Shown here in pieces: positions 43,929 to 51,973 of a stretch of DNA of 58,295 nucleotides. Every line of letters begins with the position of its first letter. The stretch's first letter is position 1. The stretch spans positions 1 through 58,295 of the forward strand of contig NZ_JABXKP010000089.1 of NCBI RefSeq assembly GCF_017114985.1, in the 5' to 3' direction. Both the position numbers and the translations under genes were made by a program. The notes under the pieces are model-generated. The model searched no databases. It was given only the letters and a program-made list of their open reading frames with translations, and was not told the DNA's origin. This DNA comes from Nostoc sp. JL33 (GTDB lineage Bacteria; Cyanobacteriota; Cyanobacteriia; Cyanobacteriales; Nostocaceae).

Positions 43929-45011
43929 ATGACAACAACCTTACAACGTCGCGAAAGCGCCAACGTATGGGATCGGTTCTGCGAGTGGATCACCAGCACC
44001 AACAACCGTATTTACATCGGTTGGTTCGGCGTAGTCATGATCCCCACCCTGCTAGCCGCCACTGCTTGCTTCGTAATCGCCTTCATCGCCGCACCTCCAG
44101 TAGACATCGATGGAATCCGTGAACCTGTTGCAGGTTCCTTAATCTACGGAAACAACATCATCTCTGGTGCAGTAGTACCTTCCTCCAACGCTATCGGCTT
44201 GCACTTCTACCCAATTTGGGAAGCAGCTTCTCTAGATGAGTGGTTGTACAACGGCGGCCCTTACCAATTGGTAATTTTCCACTTCCTGATTGGCATATTC
44301 TGCTACATGGGTCGTGAATGGGAACTATCCTACCGCTTAGGAATGCGTCCTTGGATTGCGATCGCCTACTCAGCACCAGTAGCAGCAGCAAGTGCAGTAT
44401 TCTTGGTATACCCCATCGGACAAGGTTCTTTCTCTGATGGTATGCCCTTGGGTATTTCTGGAACATTCAACTTCATGATCGTGTTCCAAGCAGAACACAA
44501 CATCTTAATGCACCCCTTCCACCAATTAGGTGTAGCAGGTGTATTCGGCGGAAGTTTGTTCTCTGCAATGCACGGTTCTCTTGTTACTTCTTCCTTAGTT
44601 CGTGAAACTACCGAAACTGAGTCCCTTAACTACGGTTACAAGTTCGGTCAAGAAGAAGAAACCTACAACATCGTTGCAGCCCACGGCTACTTCGGTCGCT
44701 TAATCTTCCAATACGCTTCCTTCAACAACAGCCGCAGCTTGCACTTCTTCTTAGCAGCGTGGCCTGTAATCGGCATCTGGTTTACCGCCTTGGGTGTAAG
44801 CACAATGGCGTTCAACTTGAACGGTTTCAACTTTAACCAATCAATCATTGATTCTGAAGGTCGTGTGATTGCAACTTGGGCAGATGTAATCAACCGGGCT
44901 AACCTGGGTATGGAAGTAATGCACGAGCGCAACGCTCACAACTTCCCCCTAGATTTGGCTGCTGGTGATTTTGCTCCTGTAGCTCTAACTGCTCCTGCTA
45001 TCAACGGTTAA
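43929..45011 (+). CDS. psbA: Photosystem II D1 protein PsbA, Glu130 form
   Basis: This full-length 360-residue D1 binds the reaction-centre pigments, the secondary quinone QB and the manganese cluster in the thylakoid membrane. Visible key residues are Tyr161, Asp170, Glu189, His190, Ser264, His332, Glu333, Asp342 and Ala344. A 16-residue C-terminal extension (AGDFAPVALTAPAING) would be removed by CtpA after Ala344. Residue 130 is Glu, the form associated with high-light psbA copies rather than the Gln130 low-light form. Codon use is strongly biased and C-rich, as expected for very high expression. It is monocistronic with a strong terminator. Confidence 0.98.
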   Translation: MTTTLQRRESANVWDRFCEWITSTNNRIYIGWFGVVMIPTLLAATACFVIAFIAAPPVDIDGIREPVAGSLIYGNNIISGAVVPSSNAIGLHFYPIWEAASLDEWLYNGGPYQLVIFHFLIGIFCYMGREWELSYRLGMRPWIAIAYSAPVAAASAVFLVYPIGQGSFSDGMPLGISGTFNFMIVFQAEHNILMHPFHQLGVAGVFGGSLFSAMHGSLVTSSLVRETTETESLNYGYKFGQEEETYNIVAAHGYFGRLIFQYASFNNSRSLHFFLAAWPVIGIWFTALGVSTMAFNLNGFNFNQSIIDSEGRVIATWADVINRANLGMEVMHERNAHNFPLDLAAGDFAPVALTAPAING

Positions 45012-45033
45012 ATAGTAAAGTTTAGCTATTCCC

Positions 45034-45068
45034 AAAAAGCGCTCTCCCAGATTGGGAGGGCGCTTTTT
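45034..45068 (+). terminator. psbA intrinsic terminator
   Basis: AAAAAGCGCTCTCCCA and TGGGAGGGCGCTTTTT form a long GC-rich stem with a GAT loop and a T run, 22 bp after the psbA stop codon. Confidence 0.9.
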
Positions 45069-45249
45069 GATTTAAGTTAGCAACAAATGAGGTATTTACC
45101 AATATTATAGATAGTTGGATAAAAACTCAAAGATTCTGTTGCATAAATGTTAAAAAATAGCGGAAAGTTCTACAAAGATTCAGAGCAAAAATAAACTTTT
45201 GCAATAACTCTAGGTAAAATACATAAGCCTCACCTTTTTCCTCAACATC

Positions 45250-46338
45250 ATGGGCAACACTTTTGGTCATCTATTTCGGATAACTACTTTTGGCGAGTCT
45301 CACGGCGGCGGTGTGGGGGTTGTGATTGATGGTTGTCCTCCACAACTAGAAATTTCAGCAGAAGAAATTCAAGTAGAGCTAGATAGAAGGCGTCCCGGAC
45401 AAAGTAAAATTACGACCCCTCGCAAAGAAGCGGATACCTGCGAGATTTTATCCGGGGTATTTGAGGGCAAAACTCTGGGAACGCCGATAGCAATTTTGGT
45501 GCGGAACAAAGATACTCGTCCCCAAGACTACGACGAGATGTCCGAGAAATATCGGCCTTCTCACGCAGATGCAACTTATGATGCCAAATATGGCATTCGC
45601 AATTGGCAAGGTGGGGGTAGGTCATCAGCGCGTGAGACAATCGGAAGAGTAGCAGCAGGTGCGATCGCTAAAAAAATTCTCCGTCAAGTCGCCAATGTCG
45701 AAGTTATCGCTTACGTTAAGCGCATTAAAGACTTGGAAGGTATCGTTGATCCAAATACTGTCACCTTAGAACAAGTGGAAAGCAATATCGTCCGTTGTCC
45801 CGATGCTGAATGCAGCGATCGCATGATTGAATTAATTGAGCAAACTGGTAGACAAGGGGATTCTATCGGCGGTGTCGTAGAATGTGTGGCGCGAAATGTG
45901 CCCAAAGCTTTGGGCGAACCAGTATTTGATAAATTGGAAGCTGATATCGCTAAGGGTGTAATGTCTCTCCCTGCTAGCAAAGGCTTTGAAATTGGTTCCG
46001 GTTTTGGGGGAACCCTGCTAACGGGAATTGAGCATAACGACGAATTTTATATTGATCAAAATGGTGAAATCCGCACACTAACAAACCGTTCTGGTGGTAT
46101 TCAAGGGGGGATTTCCAACGGGGAAAATATCATTTTGCGAGTTGCATTTAAGCCGACAGCAACAATTAGGAAAGAGCAGAAGACTGTAACTCGTGAGGGC
46201 GAAGAAACGCTATTAGCAGCGAAAGGACGCCATGATCCTTGTGTATTACCGCGTGCAGTTCCAATGGTTGAGGCAATGGTAGCGTTGGTTCTGTGTGACC
46301 ATTTGTTACGGCATCATGGGCAGTGTAAGGTCTTGTAG
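45250..46338 (+). CDS. aroC: Chorismate synthase
   Basis: The 362-residue protein starts MGNTFGHLFRITTFGESHGGGVG, the first family signature. It continues with RRRPGQSKITTPRKE, the FMN-region signature YGIRNWQGGGRSSARET (with GxSSARET), GSGFGGTLLTG, SGGIQGGISNG and RHDPCVLPRAVP. The enzyme makes chorismate from EPSP with reduced FMN, the last shikimate-pathway step. It is a single gene directly downstream of psbA's terminator and has its own AT-rich leader. Confidence 0.97.
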   Translation: MGNTFGHLFRITTFGESHGGGVGVVIDGCPPQLEISAEEIQVELDRRRPGQSKITTPRKEADTCEILSGVFEGKTLGTPIAILVRNKDTRPQDYDEMSEKYRPSHADATYDAKYGIRNWQGGGRSSARETIGRVAAGAIAKKILRQVANVEVIAYVKRIKDLEGIVDPNTVTLEQVESNIVRCPDAECSDRMIELIEQTGRQGDSIGGVVECVARNVPKALGEPVFDKLEADIAKGVMSLPASKGFEIGSGFGGTLLTGIEHNDEFYIDQNGEIRTLTNRSGGIQGGISNGENIILRVAFKPTATIRKEQKTVTREGEETLLAAKGRHDPCVLPRAVPMVEAMVALVLCDHLLRHHGQCKVL

Positions 46339-46435
46339 GCACTACAAGGTGAGCATTTCAATGAGTGCAAATATACCTGGCAATTAGAAATCGCGGGTAT
46401 ACAAACTCTCGTTCGCCTGCGCTTATTCAAAGAAC

Positions 46436-46590
46436 TTGAAACCCACGTCCGTGGGTTTAGTCTGTATAGCCAAGCCAGTGCAACAGGTGCGGTTTCCCGA
46501 CTTGGAAATTGCGCGTCTTCCCAACTCTTCTCTACGAGAGGCTGCGCCAAGGAGACGCTACTTCGCGTTGGGAGAAGCAACTGGCGTGCG
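46436..46590. repeat. Composite interspersed repeat shared with the 22.1-kb MITE
   Basis: AAACCCACGTCCGTGGGTTT forms a tight palindrome. It is followed by GGTGCGGTTTCCCGACTTGG, the inverse of part of the MITE at 22.1 kb, and then by ACGAGAGGCTGCGCCAAGGA, a small dispersed repeat. Two overlapping open frames (46436-46702 plus, 46314-46598 minus) run through it and are not genes. Confidence 0.6.
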
Positions 46591-47092
46591 AATTCCATTC
46601 GCTAGGTTCAGGGATATTTTTACATTCATTGAGATGCACCAGCTAGAAGCAGCCCATGTTCGACATATTAGCACTGTGGAAGATGTCTGTTACCGCAAAT
46701 AAGCGCTACGAGGATGCGGCAATTTAATTTTTATCACTAACTGCATATATTGATTCGCTCACACCCATAATATATATAAGTAAAGTTTCAGATCATCAAG
46801 GCAATACCTTCGCTTTCTTTAGGAGTATTGGCATAGAGCAAGCCTAGATCATACACGCTTGTTTTTGCTATCAGACAAAAAACTCAGCCAATAAAATCCT
46901 CTATGGTTTTTGTGTAAAGAATTTATACTGTCCTATGCATCTGGACTGGGATTTGACGTTTTGCCTTACGAGTATTGCACGCTCTTGTGTTGGGCTATTT
47001 CGGCAAAAGCTAGACTAACTCTTTTTTTGGCGAAGGTATTGTTAACCAGATATGTTCTTAAGACTTATCCTAGCAACTTATCGAGGTAGAAC
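46591..47092. other. Intergenic region, no gene seen
   Basis: The end of the repeat-derived frame is followed by about 390 bp of AT-rich sequence containing ATAATATATATAAG near 46768-46781. The only clear signal is the CGAGGT ribosome-binding site of the DUF928 gene just before 47093. Confidence 0.4.
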
Positions 47093-47863
47093 ATGGCTCA
47101 GATATTACGCCCTTCCCAGAAATGTTTGAGGAAAAGCCTTTTTACATCCATTGATATTGGCTTGAGCTTATTGTTATTGATGCCTACAACAGCCTTAGCT
47201 GATGGTAACAACGATCCCCCACCTCAGACTACGGGAACTTCAGGTGGCTCTAGAGGATGCGAAACTCAGCCCAAGCCATCTTCAATTAGCATTCCAGCCC
47301 TGATTTTGCTTGCACCTTCCCAAATTTATGGGCAAACTTCGGCAACCCGTCCTACATTTGCTTGGTTTATCAGCAATTCTGACTCCTGGCAAATGGAGTT
47401 TCGGCTTTATGAGTATGACCAAGCTAGCAAACAATCTAAGTTGGTAAAAGAGATTAAAGACGAAAGTTTTAAAAGTTTACCAGGAATTATGATGCTATCT
47501 CTGTCCAATCTAGAATTGTTAGTTGGCCAAAGATATCTTTGGCAAGTCGAATTAGTCTGCGACGCTAATCGCCCGTCAGGCAATCCCTTTGCTACAGTTG
47601 CGATGAAAGTAGTTTCAGTTAAACCAGATTTGGAAAAGCAACTCTCTCAGAGCAATGATATTTTAATTAAGGCAAATCTCTATAACCAAGCTGATTTGTG
47701 GTACAACACTTTAGAAATCGCTTTAACCTCAAAGGATCAGCCGAAGCTGAGAGAATTAAAGATATCTCTTTTAGAACAGATAGCAAATGAATTTGAAACC
47801 GGACTGAAAGAAGAAATTAAAGTAGAACTTACAAAAAGCACAATTCATCAATTGCAGCGCTAG
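47093..47863 (+). CDS. DUF928 family exported protein
   Basis: The 256-residue protein has a signal peptide (hydrophobic core about 20-34, cleavage near ALA-DG), a disordered Pro/Gly-rich start, then the DUF928 block: IPALILLAPSQIYGQTSATRPTFAWFI, MEFRLYEYD, LPGIMMLSLSNLELLVGQRYLWQVELVC. DUF928 is a cyanobacterial family of unknown function, often encoded near CHAT-TPR and CHASE2 genes, as it is here with both downstream. A role in the same signalling or secretion module is inference. CGAGGT lies six bases before the ATG. Confidence 0.88.
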   Translation: MAQILRPSQKCLRKSLFTSIDIGLSLLLLMPTTALADGNNDPPPQTTGTSGGSRGCETQPKPSSISIPALILLAPSQIYGQTSATRPTFAWFISNSDSWQMEFRLYEYDQASKQSKLVKEIKDESFKSLPGIMMLSLSNLELLVGQRYLWQVELVCDANRPSGNPFATVAMKVVSVKPDLEKQLSQSNDILIKANLYNQADLWYNTLEIALTSKDQPKLRELKISLLEQIANEFETGLKEEIKVELTKSTIHQLQR

Positions 47864-47899
47864 TATAAACGTTTGAATTTCAACCAAAAAACACTGAAA

Positions 47900-48056
47900 A
47901 ATTTCGGTTCTATCGCTCCCTTTGTACTGTGGGATTAAAATTCAGGTTTTATTGGGAAGCTTTAAAACCTGAAAACCCAGTCAATCTAATAACACAGTCT
48001 ATAAGACCAGTTTATTTATTATTAGATTCCATAAAAGGAGCGATAGAGCCAAAATT
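47900..48056. mobile_element. MITE-like element, 157 bp
   Basis: The ends AATTTCGGTTCTATCGCTCC and the reverse complement of the right end, AATTTTGGCTCTATCGCTCC, differ at two positions. Internal arms CAGGTTTT/AAAACCTG and CAATCTAATAA/TTATTAGATT give further hairpins. No coding sequence is present. Confidence 0.6.
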
Positions 48057-48077
48057 TCAAATTTAAGACAGTGATTA

Positions 48078-48176
48078 ACTAGACATAGGCGTGAAAAAGA
48101 ATATAGAGACGTAGCACTGCTACGTCTCTACAAGGGTTCTGGGTAACGCATATTTAATTTCACGCTTATGTCTACT
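48078..48176. mobile_element. MITE-like element, 95 bp, with TA borders
   Basis: TAGACATAGGCGTGAAA (48080-48096) and the inverse of 48158-48174 differ at one position, and TA stands at each border. The centre is a near-perfect palindrome (TAGAGACGTAGCACTGCTAC...). It lies directly before the stop of the CHAT gene. Confidence 0.65.
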
Positions 48177-48193
48177 GTTGACTGTTCACTGAT

Positions 48194-50911
48194 TTACAGC
48201 CAGTTACCAATAAGAATGAATGGTGCCCAATATCCAGGGTGACTTTCGAGTTGGTGCTGATGCGTTTGTAGCCAAGCTATTTGAGTCGCCTGTAAAGCTT
48301 TGGCCTTACTTAATCCACTGTGCCAGCTTTGATAAAATTTGGCAATCAGTTGCACTGTTGCTGTATCATCAACTTTCCACAGAGAGGCCATAGCACTTTT
48401 AGATCCGGCTTGGATGGCGATTCCAGCTAGACCTAGAGTTTCACGATCGCTACCTACTGCTGTTTCACAAGCTGTCAAGGTCAATAACTCTATCGGATGA
48501 TTGCGATCGCGAGTATTACTAATTAGTTGATAAAGATCGGTTATTGTCAACTTTTCATTATAAGTCTCAGTTCTGCCAGATTTTTGATTATTTGCTTCAA
48601 CTTTTTTACCTGTCACCAAGAAAGTTTCTCTATCATCAATACCAAACTTGCCATGTGTTGCTAGATGAATTACTGAGTAAGTATTTTTTTCTAACTCTTG
48701 TTGCAAGCGCTCAGGTGTAAAGTCTTGATCCAGTAAGCCCTTACTTTTAGGTAAACTCGTTGTAATGGTTTTAAGCTCTAATTTCACTTGACTAAGCGGC
48801 TCAAAATATTTTGCACCCGCATCCGTTTCAATGGTAGCTGCCTGTGTCAAGCCGAAAGCCAATATTTTTAATTCTTCAGGGTTATAGCGTATTGGATTGC
48901 TTAGAGTCAGTGCTGGAGCAGTGGCGATCGCATACTTTTCAATCAAGAATTGCTTGCCGTCAAACAGCGCCCCCATCGGGATACTCCGAAGAATTCCATC
49001 TTGGATAAACACTAAAGTTTCGATTTTATCTATTTCTAAATCTTTGATAAAAGGACGAATCAACCAGTCGTACACTTGTTGAGCTTTGGCTTTATAACTG
49101 TTTTCCAAATCGGAGCGTTTTTCTAGTTTTACTCGCAGGCCATTGATTACATCTTTGACTTCTTGACTCTTAGCAGGTACCCAAAAAAATCGTGATTTAA
49201 ATTTTTGATGCTCGTCAGCCAAGGTCAGAATGATCGCCAGCCGCTCTTTCAAGATAATCGAACTCAAGACAGCAGTGTTTTTTCCGATTAATGGCACTGG
49301 TTGCTGAATCAGTGCTAAAGCACAATCATTACCTAAATAATTTTGTAGTTCTGCTAGCCTTAACTGATCTATTCCTAGAAGGGCAAATTGTAAATTCTGT
49401 TGAATATCAGATTCTTGAACAAGATGCTCAGTTTGCTCTAAGCGTAACTCAAGCAACTCGCGGTAAACTGGTTCAACATTGTCTCGAAAGTCAAATTGAA
49501 AATCTCGCTGTTCTAAGGTCAGGTCGCGGCGGATACTTTTGAGGCTGTCAACAGATTGTTCATAAAAATTAATCGCTTCTTTCACCCGACCTGTGGCTTT
49601 AGATAGGCGTGCCGCCTGCCACGCCCACAAGTAAAGGCTCTCGTTTGCGATCGCACCAATCAGCGCTTGTTGAGTTAAATTTATCGCTTGTTGATAATCA
49701 TGGCGACATTCGTAAATATGTCCTAATCGACCTTTGGCAAAGGATTCTCCCTCCCGATCTTGTATTTTTTGAGTGATTTTTACAGCTTTGTTGAGTAGTT
49801 CAATAGACGGGAGTAACGATTCTGACTCTAAGCATTGGGTTGCTGCATCAGTAGTGAACGACTCGCTCTTTTGGTTAACCAGTTGTAAAAGATTAGCGAG
49901 TTGAATCGCCGCATAGACTTTCTCACGAGAGTCTGGTAATTGTTCCAATACAACGATCGCTTGCTGTAATGTATTGTTAACTATGGCTTTATCCTGACGA
50001 TGTTGGCGATCGTAAAGCCTAACTAGACTTAGTAGCGATCGCAATTCGTTTACTCTGTCGTTCTGGCTACGAGCTAGATTCAGGCTTTGTTCAAAATATT
50101 GTACAGCTTGGTTCTCATTGCCAATAGTGTGTTGGTGGAATTTTTGGGCAGCTTTGTTATCGCCTACCTCGCTAGCGAATTCAGCACGACGCTCATTCCC
50201 CTTAGCCAGATAAAAGTAAGTATTGGCTAAACCATTTAAGCTAGACGCTATATAAGTTTGATTATTGATACGCTTGGCGATTTCATCGCTATGTTCAAAA
50301 TCTTGAATAGCTTGCTCGTACTTACCTTGGAGACGATGAGCATTTCCTAAACTTCCCCAAGCGGCTATTTCACCGAGATGATCTGATTGGCGGCGGGCAA
50401 TTTCTAGGGCACTATCCTGAGTACATGGCAAATTGATTTGATTTTGACCGCACAAAATGGCAACTGCCCGTCGGTGCTGTCCCAAGCTACTGTAGAGTTG
50501 AGCCTGTTCTGTCAGCATCCGTCCTACTTTTATCGGCTCGTTTGTTTGACGATAGTAAGCAATAACTTGTTTTAATTGGGCGATCGCTTCAGGTATTTGA
50601 CCTACTTGTTGATATGCTCTAACTAAGTATGTAAAAATACTTATTCTCTCAGCAGAATTGCTGCTAGACTCTTGAGAAGAAGAGAGAGCTTTTTGCCAAG
50701 ACTTGATTGCTCCTTGAATATCGCCAGTTTGATATAGCTCAAGTCCTTGCTGCACTAGCTCTGTTAAAGCCGACGATTTAGCTGTTGCTATCTCTGCGAT
50801 TCCCTTATACCCAATTGTTAGAGAGGGATGTGCTAACCACAAGCATAAGGTTAGGGTTGTCATAAAGAGAACTCCCCAAACGCGACGAATACGGTATGGC
50901 AAGCGTTGCAT
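48194..50911 (-). CDS. CHAT domain protein with TPR repeats
   Basis: The 905-residue protein has an N-terminal membrane anchor or signal segment (about 11-30), an array of TPR repeats (about 50-480) and a C-terminal CHAT caspase-like domain (about 580-905). The putative dyad is His751 in HLATHGKF and Cys814 in LTACETAVG, followed by GLAGIAIQAGSKSAMASLW and the family ending WAPFILIGNW. In other bacteria CHAT proteases act in cell-death or immune cascades; in cyanobacteria such TPR-CHAT proteins are abundant and mostly uncharacterised. No obvious substrate or gasdermin gene is adjacent. Confidence 0.92.
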   Translation of the reverse strand: MQRLPYRIRRVWGVLFMTTLTLCLWLAHPSLTIGYKGIAEIATAKSSALTELVQQGLELYQTGDIQGAIKSWQKALSSSQESSSNSAERISIFTYLVRAYQQVGQIPEAIAQLKQVIAYYRQTNEPIKVGRMLTEQAQLYSSLGQHRRAVAILCGQNQINLPCTQDSALEIARRQSDHLGEIAAWGSLGNAHRLQGKYEQAIQDFEHSDEIAKRINNQTYIASSLNGLANTYFYLAKGNERRAEFASEVGDNKAAQKFHQHTIGNENQAVQYFEQSLNLARSQNDRVNELRSLLSLVRLYDRQHRQDKAIVNNTLQQAIVVLEQLPDSREKVYAAIQLANLLQLVNQKSESFTTDAATQCLESESLLPSIELLNKAVKITQKIQDREGESFAKGRLGHIYECRHDYQQAINLTQQALIGAIANESLYLWAWQAARLSKATGRVKEAINFYEQSVDSLKSIRRDLTLEQRDFQFDFRDNVEPVYRELLELRLEQTEHLVQESDIQQNLQFALLGIDQLRLAELQNYLGNDCALALIQQPVPLIGKNTAVLSSIILKERLAIILTLADEHQKFKSRFFWVPAKSQEVKDVINGLRVKLEKRSDLENSYKAKAQQVYDWLIRPFIKDLEIDKIETLVFIQDGILRSIPMGALFDGKQFLIEKYAIATAPALTLSNPIRYNPEELKILAFGLTQAATIETDAGAKYFEPLSQVKLELKTITTSLPKSKGLLDQDFTPERLQQELEKNTYSVIHLATHGKFGIDDRETFLVTGKKVEANNQKSGRTETYNEKLTITDLYQLISNTRDRNHPIELLTLTACETAVGSDRETLGLAGIAIQAGSKSAMASLWKVDDTATVQLIAKFYQSWHSGLSKAKALQATQIAWLQTHQHQLESHPGYWAPFILIGNWL

Positions 50912-51117
50912 GATAGCACAAAGTAATACTTTACTTAATGGGCGATCGCTTTCGGCAATGCACAGTCTTGGTGTTGCGATCGCATCACTAAATACAGTAT
51001 TTCATAAATCCGTTAGAAATTACCCCAGAAATAAATTTATTGGCGGCAAATCGGGCTTAATAGTGTAAATTATTTATCATCTGTCTGTAATCTGCTCTTG
51101 TTGAAGTCAGAACTTAT

Positions 51118-51861
51118 ATGCATTTTCTCAAAGTATCAATTTTGACAGTATTACTCACAACATTTTCATTTCTTCAACAAAGCCGTGCTGACACCATCGC
51201 CCCACCAATTAAGACACAGGTGAAGGAAGTAGCACAGTGGTTCACTGGTTTTTTTGATAATGCTCAACAGGTTGCTAATAGCGCTTCTGTGCCATTAATT
51301 ACGATCTCAAATTGTAGTGTGCAACTGGATAATACTAATCCTCTGGCTGACACACAGAACGTTTATCTGGAACAAGAAAGTCCAGGTTTTGAACGCCTAC
51401 GCCTTTATTCTTTTAGTGAAGATAATTCGGCTGTGAATCTCAGTATTAGCAGCTTTTTGAATGAAAATACTGTACGCGGGTTATGCAATCATTCTCAGTC
51501 TACGCGAACTGTTAGTATTAACAATGTTGTTGAGAAGAACACCTGTAATTTGCAATTATTTTGGGAGCCGAACAGCTATATTGGGAATAACGCTCCCAAT
51601 GGCTGTATAACAAGTGATGGCTTCAAAGTGGTTTCCAACGTAACTATTGAGCCGAGTAGGATCGACTCCCTAGACAGGATTTTTGATCCTAAAGGTAATT
51701 TGCTTATCGCCACACCCATCGAATTCCGTCGAGTTGACTCTGTTCCAGAACCCTCTGTCACATTCGGGTTGTTGGCTTTAGGAATTTGGAGTACAAAAAA
51801 CGTAATTTCAGATAACCTAAAACAGAAATTAAAAAAGAATAAAACTTCTGTTTCAAGTTAG
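51118..51861 (+). CDS. Exported CpcT/CpeT-like protein with PEP-CTERM-type tail
   Basis: The 247-residue protein has a signal peptide (about 1-24, SRA-DT). Its CpcT/CpeT-like core (about 33-190) contains VAQWFTGFFDNAQQV, VYLEQESPGFERLRLYSF and a Cys-containing NGCITSDGFKV end. The C-terminus has VPEPS, a hydrophobic stretch (TFGLLALGIWS) and a Lys-rich tail, the pattern of a PEP-CTERM sorting signal. CpcT/CpeT enzymes attach bilins to cytoplasmic phycobiliproteins, so an exported version is unexpected and its role is unknown. It is divergent from the CHAT gene. Confidence 0.75.
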   Translation: MHFLKVSILTVLLTTFSFLQQSRADTIAPPIKTQVKEVAQWFTGFFDNAQQVANSASVPLITISNCSVQLDNTNPLADTQNVYLEQESPGFERLRLYSFSEDNSAVNLSISSFLNENTVRGLCNHSQSTRTVSINNVVEKNTCNLQLFWEPNSYIGNNAPNGCITSDGFKVVSNVTIEPSRIDSLDRIFDPKGNLLIATPIEFRRVDSVPEPSVTFGLLALGIWSTKNVISDNLKQKLKKNKTSVSS

Positions 51862-51973
51862 CTATTTATCCAACACAACAGTTAACTTCATACCTCCGGT
51901 TTTCCTCAAATTTCAGCATAATTCCTAATTGACAAAAGTAATGTTATCTTAATCTCTCACGAATGGTGCTTTC

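Noticed and set aside
46314..46702. Two overlapping frames on opposite strands after aroC
   Set aside because: Both run through a composite interspersed repeat and have no conserved product.
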